DNA of 64,000 nucleotides from Jatrophihabitans sp. (GTDB taxonomy: Bacteria > Actinomycetota > Actinomycetes > Mycobacteriales > Jatrophihabitantaceae), in NCBI GenBank assembly GCA_036389035.1, contig DASVQQ010000015.1:35835-99834 (forward strand). The letters are read 5' to 3'. Position numbers and translations under genes: made by a program. Under the pieces are notes generated by a model. The model was not told the origin of the DNA, did not search any database, and worked only from the letters and a program-made list of their open reading frames with translations. This document shows, piece after piece, positions 14,219 through 21,771 of the stretch (its first letter is position 1; each line of letters starts with the position of its first letter).

Positions 14219-15403
14219 TCAGTTCGCCCGCGGCCGGGCCAGCGCCGGATCGGTCGGGGGCTGCGAGTTCTGCGGGGTCAGCGCGGGCAGCACCGTGGTC
14301 TCGGTCGAGGCCGCCGGCATCGAGGTGGCGCCGGCGGCAACCGGAGCGGTGGTGGCTGCCGGCGCGCCGTCGTTCGCCAGCACCGCGGTCTCGACGCCGG
14401 TGTCGGCCACCGGCACGCCCGACACGGCGGGCACGTTCGGAATCGGCCGGGTCCTGCTGCGCAACGGCACCGAGGTGTCGAAGTTGCGATCTGTCCGATG
14501 GATGATCAGCTCGGCCAGCAGCCCCATGCCGATCAGCTGGACGGCCAGCATCTCGAGCAGGATGCCCAACTGAAGCAGCGGCCGGGTGCCGATGCCGTTG
14601 TCGGTGAACAGCCAGACCGCCAGCAGGTAGGTCAGGATCAGCGAGCCGAGCACGCCGAACATCAGGCCGAGCCCGCCCAGCAGGTGCGAGGGCCGCCGGC
14701 CGTACCGGGTGATCGAGACGACGGTGAGCAGGTCGAGCGCGCCGCGGGCATAGCGTTCCAGGCCGTACTTGGACACCCCGTGCAGCCGCGGCCGGTGGTT
14801 GACCGGGATCTCGGTGACCCGGAAGCCGTTGGCGTGCGCCAGCGCCGGGACGTAACGGTGTAGCTCGCCGTACAGCGGCACCACGTCATAGATCTCTTTG
14901 CGGGCCACCCGCAGGCCGCTGTTGTGGTCGTTGAGCTTCAGGCCGGTGACCACGCCGGTGGCGCGGTTGAACAGCTTGGACGGCAGCCGCTTGCCGAGCG
15001 GGTCCTTGCGGTCGCGCTTGTAGCCGGTGACCAGGTCGAAGCCGCTCTCCAGCATGGCCAGCATCCGGGGCAGCTCGTTGGGGTCGTCCTGCATGTCGGC
15101 GTCCATCGTGATGATGATCTCGCCGTGCGCCTCGGCGAAGCCGGCCGCCAGCGCGGCGGCCTTGCCGAAGTTGCTGCGGAACCGCAGCGCCCGCACCCGC
15201 GGGTCGACGGCCGCGACCGCCTCGATCGAGTCCCAGGTGCCGTCGGTGCTGCCGTCGTCGACGAAGACGATCTCGTAGCTGAACTCCGGCCGCTGCCGCA
15301 TCGCGCTGACGATCTCGGCGACCAGCGGAGCGATCGTCTTGACCTCGTCCTTGGCAGGAATGACAAGGGAGATGTCCACGTCTGACAGGCGTGCGTTGGT
15401 CAC
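14219..15403 (-). CDS. GT2 polyprenyl-phosphate glycosyltransferase (DPM1/GtrB-like)
   Basis: A 394-residue enzyme. The N-terminal GT-A domain has DISLVIPAKDEVKTI, VFVDDGSTDGTWD and the metal-binding MDADMQDDP (DxD), typical of enzymes that move a sugar from UDP- or GDP-sugar to polyprenyl phosphate. Two hydrophobic segments follow (LLGGLGLMFGVLGSLILTYLLAVWLF and LGILLEMLAVQLIGMGLLAELI), as in GtrB. The last 90 residues are Ala/Thr/Pro-rich and probably disordered. GTG 15403 starts the frame VTNARLSDVDISLVIP. It acts at the inner face of the membrane. The sugar is unknown. Confidence 0.88.
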   Translation of the reverse strand: MTNARLSDVDISLVIPAKDEVKTIAPLVAEIVSAMRQRPEFSYEIVFVDDGSTDGTWDSIEAVAAVDPRVRALRFRSNFGKAAALAAGFAEAHGEIIITMDADMQDDPNELPRMLAMLESGFDLVTGYKRDRKDPLGKRLPSKLFNRATGVVTGLKLNDHNSGLRVARKEIYDVVPLYGELHRYVPALAHANGFRVTEIPVNHRPRLHGVSKYGLERYARGALDLLTVVSITRYGRRPSHLLGGLGLMFGVLGSLILTYLLAVWLFTDNGIGTRPLLQLGILLEMLAVQLIGMGLLAELIIHRTDRNFDTSVPLRSRTRPIPNVPAVSGVPVADTGVETAVLANDGAPAATTAPVAAGATSMPAASTETTVLPALTPQNSQPPTDPALARPRAN

Positions 15404-15512
15404 GAAGTACTCCGTTCGGCGCTGAAGGGACCCCGTCGATCGTACCGCCGGAGCAGGGCCCGGCCGGTCAGCGCGCGCGGCCCGCCGGGCCTGGCCACTG
15501 GGCGGACGGGCA

Positions 15513-16238
15513 TCACGGGGCCGTCAGGATCGAGGTCTGGTCGGGGTAGGGAAGGGTCGGGGTGAGACCGGTCAGCCGGCGCTCGGCCATTCCGGACCGC
15601 TGGATCGCCTCGCGGTAGCGACGCCGGCGGGTGTTGTCGAAGACGATGACGCCGCCCGGTTCGAGCCGGTGCCGGGCCCGTTCCAGGCAGGCCTCGCGAG
15701 CGCGCCCGTCGATCACGATGAGCGAGAACTCACCGGGCACGTCGTCGATGCTGGCCACGTAGCCGGCGAAGTCCAGGCCGGCCGCGCCTTCTTTGCGGGA
15801 GCCGACCACCGGAGCGTCCGAGGGCACCGGCTCGACGATTCGGAAGTCGACGTTGGCCAGCGGCGCCAGCGAGGGCCGCAGGTGCTCGCCGAACTCGCGG
15901 TGATGCTCGACCGAATGCACCTCATCGGCCCGCTTGGCCAGCCACAGGGTGCTGGCGCCCGAGCCGTACTCGAACACCCGGACCGGCTTGGGGTGAGCAG
16001 TCAGCCAAGCCTCGACCACGTCGACGGCCCGGTAGGTCCACCACGGCACGTCCAGCTCGGCGATCGCCAGCGAGTCATAGGCCCGGGTCAGGCTGTACAT
16101 CCAGTGCTTGGTGCGCTGATCGCGCGACGGGGGCTGCTCGCTCAGCAGGCCCGCCCTGGTCAGCACCGAGCCGGCTCCCCGCGCGCCGGCCGCGTAAAGC
16201 CCCTTGGCGCGCAACAGCGCGTTCGGCTTGTTGGTCAC
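15513..16238 (-). CDS. Methyltransferase-like Rossmann protein
   Basis: A 241-residue protein with a SAM-methyltransferase-like core: VRVFEYGSGASTLWLAKRADEVHSVEHHREFGEHL (motif I and the following acidic residue), then EFSLIVIDGRAREACLERARHRLEPGGVIVFDN. This pattern is typical of methyltransferases in surface polysaccharide clusters. GTG 16238 overlaps the upstream flippase-like gene by 4 bp (GTGA), so the two are coupled; the longer frame to 16349 only reads through that gene. The target is unknown. Confidence 0.78.
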   Translation of the reverse strand: MTNKPNALLRAKGLYAAGARGAGSVLTRAGLLSEQPPSRDQRTKHWMYSLTRAYDSLAIAELDVPWWTYRAVDVVEAWLTAHPKPVRVFEYGSGASTLWLAKRADEVHSVEHHREFGEHLRPSLAPLANVDFRIVEPVPSDAPVVGSRKEGAAGLDFAGYVASIDDVPGEFSLIVIDGRAREACLERARHRLEPGGVIVFDNTRRRRYREAIQRSGMAERRLTGLTPTLPYPDQTSILTAP

Positions 16239-17323
16239 TGCATGCTCCCGTTCGTCAAGGCGCCACCTGCCGGCGCGCCGTCGGTGGCTGCCGTGCTGGT
16301 GGCTGCCGTGCTCGCCGTGACCGCCCCGCCGGCCCGGCGCACCGCCCACAACCCGAGCAGCCCGCCGCCGGCGTCGACGGCGATGAACAGCAGCCGGGCG
16401 ATGGCTGCCACCGCGACCGCCGGCCCGTTGTCCAGGCCGCTGATGGCCAGGAACACCAGCTCACGCAGCCCCGCCCCGGCCGGAACCGGGATGGCCAGAA
16501 AGCCGATGATCCAGGCCGCTACCGCGGCGAACGCTACCCGAGCCGGCTGCTGGGAGTAGCCCAGCGCCTCGGTGACGCACACCGACGTCGCGCCCACCAG
16601 CAGCCAGGTGGCGATCGACCAGGCGGTCAGGCCCAGCATGGCGCGCCACGGCTGCGGCTCGATCCGGACCCGGCCGCGGGTCAGCTTCGCGCCCACCGCC
16701 AGCAGCCGCCCCAGCACCGCCGGGTGCAGCGCGCCGACGCCGAGCGGGATGAGCGCCAGCATCAGCCAGCCCCAGCTCAGGCCGTCGCCGTCGGCTGCCA
16801 CGAACGGCGCGAGCACCCCGCACACCACGGCGGCGGCCACGCACATCACGGCGTAGCAGATCAGCGTCGTCAGGTACCCGGTCGAGCGGGAGATGCCGGC
16901 CCGCGCGGCCAGCTCGCCGCGGCCCAGCACCGGCCAGACACCGCCCGGGACGTACTTGCCCAGCTCACCGCCGAAGTACCAGGCCACCGCGTCCCGTCGA
17001 CGGGTGGCGGCCCCGAACACCTGCAGGCAGCGCCACCACAGCAGCCCCAGCCCGGTCATCGCCGCCGCGGCGGTCAGCAGGGCCAGCAGCAGCCAGCCGG
17101 GCCGGGCGTCGGCCAGAGCGTCGGAGATGCTGTTCCACTCCCGGGCCAGGGTCAGCACGCACAGCGCGACCGCCAGCACCGCGATCACCAGCCCGCCGGC
17201 CTTGAGCGCCACCGCCAGCCGGGACCGGGTGGGCTGGTCGGGCGGAGCCGGCGTCGGCGACGGCGTGGGCGTCGGCGTCGGCAAGGCCGCTGACGCGTCG
17301 CTGTCGGATACCGGCACGGACAT
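16235..17323 (-). CDS. Lysylphosphatidylglycerol synthase transmembrane-region family protein
   Basis: A 362-residue membrane protein. A Pro/Thr-rich cytoplasmic N-terminus (PTPTPTPSPTPAPP) precedes about eight membrane helices. The motif FLAIPVPAGAGLRELVFL near residue 280 and YFGGELGKYVPGGVWPVLGRGELA near 115 mark the UPF0104/LPG synthase TM family, whose members act as lipid flippases or as uncharacterised transporters. The C-terminal catalytic domain of MprF is absent. The neighbouring glycosyltransferases suggest moving a glycolipid across the membrane. ATG 17323. Confidence 0.8.
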   Translation of the reverse strand: MSVPVSDSDASAALPTPTPTPSPTPAPPDQPTRSRLAVALKAGGLVIAVLAVALCVLTLAREWNSISDALADARPGWLLLALLTAAAAMTGLGLLWWRCLQVFGAATRRRDAVAWYFGGELGKYVPGGVWPVLGRGELAARAGISRSTGYLTTLICYAVMCVAAAVVCGVLAPFVAADGDGLSWGWLMLALIPLGVGALHPAVLGRLLAVGAKLTRGRVRIEPQPWRAMLGLTAWSIATWLLVGATSVCVTEALGYSQQPARVAFAAVAAWIIGFLAIPVPAGAGLRELVFLAISGLDNGPAVAVAAIARLLFIAVDAGGGLLGLWAVRRAGGAVTASTAATSTAATDGAPAGGALTNGSMQ

Positions 17324-17470
17324 CGAGCTTAGTGCCTGGCCGACCCCCGGACGGCCAGTCGCGGACGGCGCGGCGGTCGCCTCGGCCGAGCGCTGGACGC
17401 AATAGGTTGCACCAGTGGTCCACTAGGATCGATTTTTTCCGCGGTCCCGATCCCGGTCTGGAGTCCTGCC

Positions 17471-18616
17471 GTGCTGCGTGTGCTCGTCGACGCCACGGCC
17501 ATCCCCGCCCAACTGCGCGGCGTCGGGCGCTACCTGGACAACGTCCTGCCTGCCCTGGTGACCGCCGGTGTCGAGGTGACAGCCCTCGCCCAGGCCCGTG
17601 ACCGCAAGCATTTCGAGGACCTGGGCGTGGCCTGCGTCCCGGACGTGGCGGTGCCGGCCGGCCGGGCTGCCCGGCTGGCCTGGGAGCAGTACGGGCTGCC
17701 CGGGGTGGCGGCCCGGCTGGCCCCTGACGTGCTGCACTCGCCGCACTACACCCACCCGTTGCGCTGGCGGGGCCCGCTGGCGGTGACGGTGCACGACGGC
17801 ACCTTCTTCTCCGATCCGCAGTGGCACACCCGCACCAAGGGCCCGTTCTTCCGCGCCGCGACCCGCCTGGCGGTGCGCCGGGCCGACGTCTGCATCGTGC
17901 CGGCCCAGGCCACCGCCGACGAGCTGCACCGGCGGCTGGGCCTGGAACCCGACCGGGCGCAGGTCGCGCACCTGGGCGTCGACACGGCGCTGTTCAAGCC
18001 GCCGGACGCCGAGGCCAAGGCCCGGGCCCGGGCCGCCGCCGGGCTGGAGCCGGCCGAGGAGTTCATCGCGTTCCTGGGCACCCTGGAACCCCGCAAGAAC
18101 GTGCCGGCGCTGATCCGGGGCTGGGTGTCGGCCTGCGCGCGGCTCGCCGGCCCGCCGCCGGCCCTGGTGCTGGCCGGCGGCGCCGGCTGGGACCGCGACC
18201 TCGAGGCCGCGGTGGCGGCGGTGCCGGCCGGGCTGCGGCTGCTGCGTCCGGGCTACCTGCCGCTGGCCGAGCTGCCCGGCCTGCTCGGCGCGGCCACCGT
18301 GGTGGCCTACCCGAGCCTGGGCGAGGGCTTCGGGCTGCCGGTGCTGGAGGCGATGGCCTGCGGCGCGGCGGTGCTGACCACCCGGCGCCTGGCGTTGCCC
18401 GAGGTCGGCGGTGAGGCGGTCGCCTACGCCGAGCCCACCGACGACTCGATCGCCGACGCGCTGGGCTGGCTGCTGACCGACCCGCAGCTGCGCGAGCAAC
18501 TGGGCCAGGCCGGCCTGGCCCGGGCGGCGCGGTTCACCTGGGCCGCCTGTGCCGAGGCGCACCTGCGCGGCTACGAGCACGCGCTGCGGCGCTCCAGGCA
18601 GGAGGGCAGGCGTTGA
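17471..18616 (+). CDS. GT4-family glycosyltransferase
   Basis: A 381-residue GT-B enzyme. The N-terminal domain begins LRVLVDATAIPAQLRGVGRYLDNVLPAL; the C-terminal domain has EFIAFLGTLEPRKNVPALI, PGYLPLAELPGLLGAATVVAYPSLGEGFGLPVLEAMACG, containing the E-x7-E donor-binding motif of GT4. It probably adds mannose or rhamnose to a lipid-linked glycan. The gene overlaps wbbL by 4 bp (TTGA at 18613-18616), so it is co-translated with the rhamnosyltransferase and mannose-1-phosphate guanylyltransferase genes. Confidence 0.88.
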   Translation: MLRVLVDATAIPAQLRGVGRYLDNVLPALVTAGVEVTALAQARDRKHFEDLGVACVPDVAVPAGRAARLAWEQYGLPGVAARLAPDVLHSPHYTHPLRWRGPLAVTVHDGTFFSDPQWHTRTKGPFFRAATRLAVRRADVCIVPAQATADELHRRLGLEPDRAQVAHLGVDTALFKPPDAEAKARARAAAGLEPAEEFIAFLGTLEPRKNVPALIRGWVSACARLAGPPPALVLAGGAGWDRDLEAAVAAVPAGLRLLRPGYLPLAELPGLLGAATVVAYPSLGEGFGLPVLEAMACGAAVLTTRRLALPEVGGEAVAYAEPTDDSIADALGWLLTDPQLREQLGQAGLARAARFTWAACAEAHLRGYEHALRRSRQEGRR

Positions 18617-19623
18617 CCGACGCCACGTTCGACAAGGACACCGTCGCCGGGGACACCCTCACGGTTGTCGCGGTCACCTTCTCGCCGGGCAGCTCGCTCA
18701 CCAGCTTTCTGGACAGCCTGGCGCTGGCCACCGACCGTGAGGTCGAGGTGCTGCTGGCCGACAACGGCTCCAGCGACGGGGCGCCCGAGGCGGCCGCGCG
18801 GCGTCCCGGGGTCAGGCTGATCAGCACCGGCGGCAACCTCGGCTACGGCGGGGGCGTCAACGCCGGTGTCGCGGCGACCGGCGCCGAGTGGGTGGTGGCC
18901 GCCAACCCGGACGTGGTGTGGGACCCGGGCTCGATCGACGTGCTGCTGGCCGCGGCCGAGCGCTGGCCCCGCGCCGGCGCGCTCGGTCCGCTGATCCGCC
19001 AGCCCGACGGCGGGGTCTACCCGTCGGCCCGGGCGCTGCCCACCCTCGGACGAGGCATCGGTCATGCCGTGTTCGGCTGGTTCTGGCCGGGTAACCCGTG
19101 GAGCACCCGCTACCGGCGCGAGAACGAGCAACCGGCCGAGCGGACCGCCGGCTGGTTGTCAGGGTCCTGCCTGCTGCTGCGCAGGCAGGCGTTCGAGTCC
19201 GTCGGGGGCTTTGACCCGGCGTACTTCATGTACTTCGAGGACGTGGACCTGGGGGAGCGGCTGGCCGACGCCGGCTGGCTGAATGTCTACGTCCCCTCGG
19301 CGGCGGTGACCCACACCGGGGCGCACGCCACCTCGCGAAACCCCTCGGCGATGACCTCGGCGCACCATCGCAGCGCCTGGCTGTACTTCAGCCGGCACTA
19401 CTCGGGCCTGCGCTGGCTGCCGCTGCGGCTGGTGATACGCCTCGGTTTGGCAGTGCGTGAACAATTGTCCTTGCGGATCGCCGGTGTCAGCGCCGGCGCC
19501 CGCCCGCACGGCAAGCAGCGCCGGCGATCGGACGGCGAGGTTCGCACGGGCAATGCGGCCAGTGCCGCCAGCGCCGCCAGCGGCGACAATGCCGTCAGTG
19601 CCGATAAGGGGGATGTTGGATGA
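18613..19623 (+). CDS. wbbL: WbbL-like GT2 rhamnosyltransferase
   Basis: A 336-residue GT2 enzyme. Its N-terminus has VVAVTFSPGSSLTSFLDSL and VEVLLADNGSSDG, then GGNLGYGGGVNAG and WVVAANPDVVWDPG (DxD-like), and the acceptor region GGFDPAYFMYFEDVDLGERLADAGW, all typical of WbbL-type enzymes. In mycobacteria WbbL adds L-rhamnose to decaprenyl-PP-GlcNAc, forming the linker between peptidoglycan and arabinogalactan. TTG 18613 has a strong GGAGGGCAGG upstream. The next gene, for GDP-mannose synthesis, overlaps by 4 bp, as in the mycobacterial wbbL-manB pair. The C-terminus is Ala/Ser-rich. Confidence 0.85.
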   Translation: MTDATFDKDTVAGDTLTVVAVTFSPGSSLTSFLDSLALATDREVEVLLADNGSSDGAPEAAARRPGVRLISTGGNLGYGGGVNAGVAATGAEWVVAANPDVVWDPGSIDVLLAAAERWPRAGALGPLIRQPDGGVYPSARALPTLGRGIGHAVFGWFWPGNPWSTRYRRENEQPAERTAGWLSGSCLLLRRQAFESVGGFDPAYFMYFEDVDLGERLADAGWLNVYVPSAAVTHTGAHATSRNPSAMTSAHHRSAWLYFSRHYSGLRWLPLRLVIRLGLAVREQLSLRIAGVSAGARPHGKQRRRSDGEVRTGNAASAASAASGDNAVSADKGDVG

Positions 19624-20693
19624 CGTCATCGGTCGAGGCGATAGTGCTGGTGGGTGGCAAGGGCACCCGGTTGCGGCCGCTCACGCTGTCGGCGCCGAAG
19701 CCGATGCTGCCGACCGCGGGCGTGCCGTTCCTGACCCACCTGCTGTCCAGGATCAAGGCCGCCGGGATTACCCACGTCATCCTGGGAACCAGTTACCAGG
19801 CCGAGGTGTTCTCCGAGCACTTCGGCGACGGCGCCGCGCTCGGCCTGGATTTGGAGTACGTCGTGGAGACCGTGCCGCTGGGCACCGGCGGCGCGATCGG
19901 CAACGTCGCGCACCTGCTGCGCGGTGACACCGCGATGATCTTCAACGGCGACATCCTGACCGGCTGTGACCTGACCGGCCTGCTGGACCAGCACCGCCGG
20001 ACGTCGGCCGACGTCACCCTGCACCTGACCACCGTGCAAGACCCGCGCGCCTTCGGCTGCGTGCCCACCGACGCCGACGGCCGGGTGACCGCCTTCCTGG
20101 AGAAGGACCCGAACCCGGTCACCGACCAGATCAACGCCGGCACCTACGTGTTCTCCCGCGCTGTCGTCGAGTCGATCCCGTCCGGACGGCCGGTCTCGGT
20201 GGAGCTCGAGACCTTTCCCGGCCTGCTCGCCGGCGGCGCGCTGGTGACCGGTTACCTGGACACCAGCTACTGGCGCGACCTGGGCAAGCCTGCTGACTTC
20301 GTGGCCGGATCTGCTGATCTGGTAAGGGGAATCGCGCCCACCGAGGCGCTGCCCGGACCCACCGGCGAGGCGCTGGTGCTGCCCGAGGCGAAGGTCGCCG
20401 ACGGCGCGGTCCTGACCGGCGGTTGCACGGTCGGGCGGAACTGCGTGGTCGAGTCGGGCGCGGTGATCGACGGCTCGGTGCTCTTCGACGGCGCCCGGGT
20501 GGCGGCCGGCGCCTCGGTGCGCGCCAGCATCATCGGCCGGGACGCCGTGGTCGGGCCCGGCACCCTGCTGGACTCGGTGGTGATCGGGGACCGGGCGGTG
20601 CTCGGCGCCGGCATCGAACTGCTGGCCGGGGCACGGGTCTGGCCGGACGTCCAGCTCGCTGACGGCAGCGTCCGTTTCTCGGCCGACAGCTAG
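19620..20693 (+). CDS. manC: Mannose-1-phosphate guanylyltransferase (NDP-sugar pyrophosphorylase)
   Basis: A 357-residue nucleotidyltransferase. The N-terminal signature VLVGGKGTRLRPLTLSAPKPMLP and FNGDILTGCDL mark the NDP-sugar pyrophosphorylase fold; the last 110 residues are a left-handed beta-helix with hexapeptide repeats (AKVADGAVLTGGCTVGRNCVVESGAVI). By synteny with Rv3264c, which lies next to wbbL in Mycobacterium, it makes GDP-mannose from mannose-1-phosphate and GTP. Phosphomannomutase and mannose-6-phosphate isomerase genes lie 13-17 kb away in this window. ATG 19620 overlaps wbbL's stop. Confidence 0.85.
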   Translation: MTSSVEAIVLVGGKGTRLRPLTLSAPKPMLPTAGVPFLTHLLSRIKAAGITHVILGTSYQAEVFSEHFGDGAALGLDLEYVVETVPLGTGGAIGNVAHLLRGDTAMIFNGDILTGCDLTGLLDQHRRTSADVTLHLTTVQDPRAFGCVPTDADGRVTAFLEKDPNPVTDQINAGTYVFSRAVVESIPSGRPVSVELETFPGLLAGGALVTGYLDTSYWRDLGKPADFVAGSADLVRGIAPTEALPGPTGEALVLPEAKVADGAVLTGGCTVGRNCVVESGAVIDGSVLFDGARVAAGASVRASIIGRDAVVGPGTLLDSVVIGDRAVLGAGIELLAGARVWPDVQLADGSVRFSADS

Positions 20694-20706
20694 TTCCGGC
20701 GTCGAC

Positions 20707-21639
20707 ATGAGCAGCCCGGCCATGGCCGAACTCCGCTGGCAGCCGCCGGCGCCGGTCGACCTGGTCCGGACGCTGCGACCGCTGTGCCACGGCGCCGGCG
20801 ACCCGACCGCCCGGTTCGTCAACGGCACGTTCTGGTGGGCCTGCCGCACCCCGCAAGGCCCCGGAACCCTCGCGATCAGCGCTGCCGGCGAGCAGCTGCA
20901 CGCCCGAGCCTGGGGGGCCGGCGCGGACTGGCTGCTGGCAGCGACGCCGGACCTGCTCGGCGCCGGCGATGACTGGTCCGAGCTCGACGTCAGCGGCCAT
21001 CCGGTGCTGCGGCAGGCCCGGCGCAACCGGCCCGGCGTCCGGCTGACCAGGACCGGCCTGGTGCTGGACTCGCTGGTGCCGGCCTGCCTGGAGCAGCGGG
21101 TCACCGGCCAGGAGGCGTTCCGGGCCTGGCGGCTGCTGACCTACGCCTACGGCGAGCGGGCGCCGGGACCGGCCGAACCGCGGCTGTGGCTGCCGGCCGA
21201 GCCGGCCCGGCTGCTGGAGGTGCCCAGCTGGGACTGGCACCGGTTCGGGGTAGACGCCAAGCGCTACCGGGCGGTCCGGGCCGCGGCGACGGTGGCCGGC
21301 CGGCTGGAGGAGTGCGTGGGGCTGGCTGCCAGCCAGTCGATCGCCGCGGCGCGGCAGCGGCTGGCGCTGGTGCCCGGCGTCGGGCCGTGGACCGTCGCCG
21401 AGACCACAGTGCGGGCGCTCGGTGACCCGGACGCCGTCAGTGTCGGGGACTTTCACCTTTCCAACATTGTGGGTTTCGCCCTGACCGGTGCGCCCCGCAC
21501 CGACGACGCGACGATGCTGGAGCTGCTCGAGCCGTGGGCCGGGCAGCGCGCCCGGGTGATCCGGCTGATCCTGCTCAGCGGCCTGACGCCGCCCAAGTAC
21601 GGCCCGCGGTACAGCCCGCAGGACATGTCCGGGATCTGA
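20707..21639 (+). CDS. AlkA-like DNA-3-methyladenine glycosylase
   Basis: A 310-residue protein with an HhH-GPD domain in its C-terminal half: RLALVPGVGPWTVAETTVRALGDPDAVSVGDFHLSN. The helix-hairpin-helix PGVGPWT and the aspartate in VGDFHL correspond to the DNA-binding and catalytic elements of AlkA. It would excise alkylated bases in base-excision repair. The N-terminal domain is compatible with the AlkA N-domain. ATG 20707 lies 13 bp after the manC stop, so it may be cotranscribed. The helR promoter and a stem-loop follow directly. Confidence 0.85.
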   Translation: MSSPAMAELRWQPPAPVDLVRTLRPLCHGAGDPTARFVNGTFWWACRTPQGPGTLAISAAGEQLHARAWGAGADWLLAATPDLLGAGDDWSELDVSGHPVLRQARRNRPGVRLTRTGLVLDSLVPACLEQRVTGQEAFRAWRLLTYAYGERAPGPAEPRLWLPAEPARLLEVPSWDWHRFGVDAKRYRAVRAAATVAGRLEECVGLAASQSIAAARQRLALVPGVGPWTVAETTVRALGDPDAVSVGDFHLSNIVGFALTGAPRTDDATMLELLEPWAGQRARVIRLILLSGLTPPKYGPRYSPQDMSGI

Positions 21640-21649
21640 GAAGACGAAA

Positions 21650-21675
21650 GGCAAGGAGGTCATTGTCTCCTTGCC
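21650..21675 (+). terminator. Stem-loop between the glycosylase gene and helR
   Basis: GGCAAGGAG (21650-21658) and CTCCTTGCC (21667-21675) form a perfect 9-bp stem with an 8-nt loop, followed by ACTTTCAACTT. It starts 10 bp after the glycosylase stop and fits a terminator. It also covers the likely helR -35 element. Confidence 0.6.
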
Positions 21676-21691
21676 ACTTTCAACTTATAGC
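21663..21691 (+). promoter_or_regulatory. Likely helR promoter
   Basis: TTGTCT (21663-21668) and TATAGC (21686-21691) are spaced by 17 bp. The expected start near 21698 coincides with the left edge of the rifamycin-associated element. Confidence 0.5.
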
Positions 21692-21698
21692 GCACCGG

Positions 21699-21717
21699 GG
21701 GGCTTGCGGCAAGACCC
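21699..21717 (+). promoter_or_regulatory. Rifamycin-associated element (RAE) upstream of helR
   Basis: GGGGCTTGCGGCAAGACCC differs at one position from the known actinobacterial RAE GGGGCTTGCGGCAAGGCCC, a 19-bp inverted repeat found before rifamycin-inducible resistance genes. It lies 54 bp upstream of the helR start codon and just downstream of the likely promoter. Confidence 0.85.
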
Positions 21718-21771
21718 GGGTGGCGCCGCAGAATCGCCGACCGAGGCCAGGGCCTCGGATCGGAGCTGCAC

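Noticed and set aside
12440..14863. 807-codon plus-strand open frame
   Set aside because: It is antisense to a membrane protein and a GT2 gene with clear motifs. Its composition (Gln/His/Arg/Gly) is that of a shadow frame.
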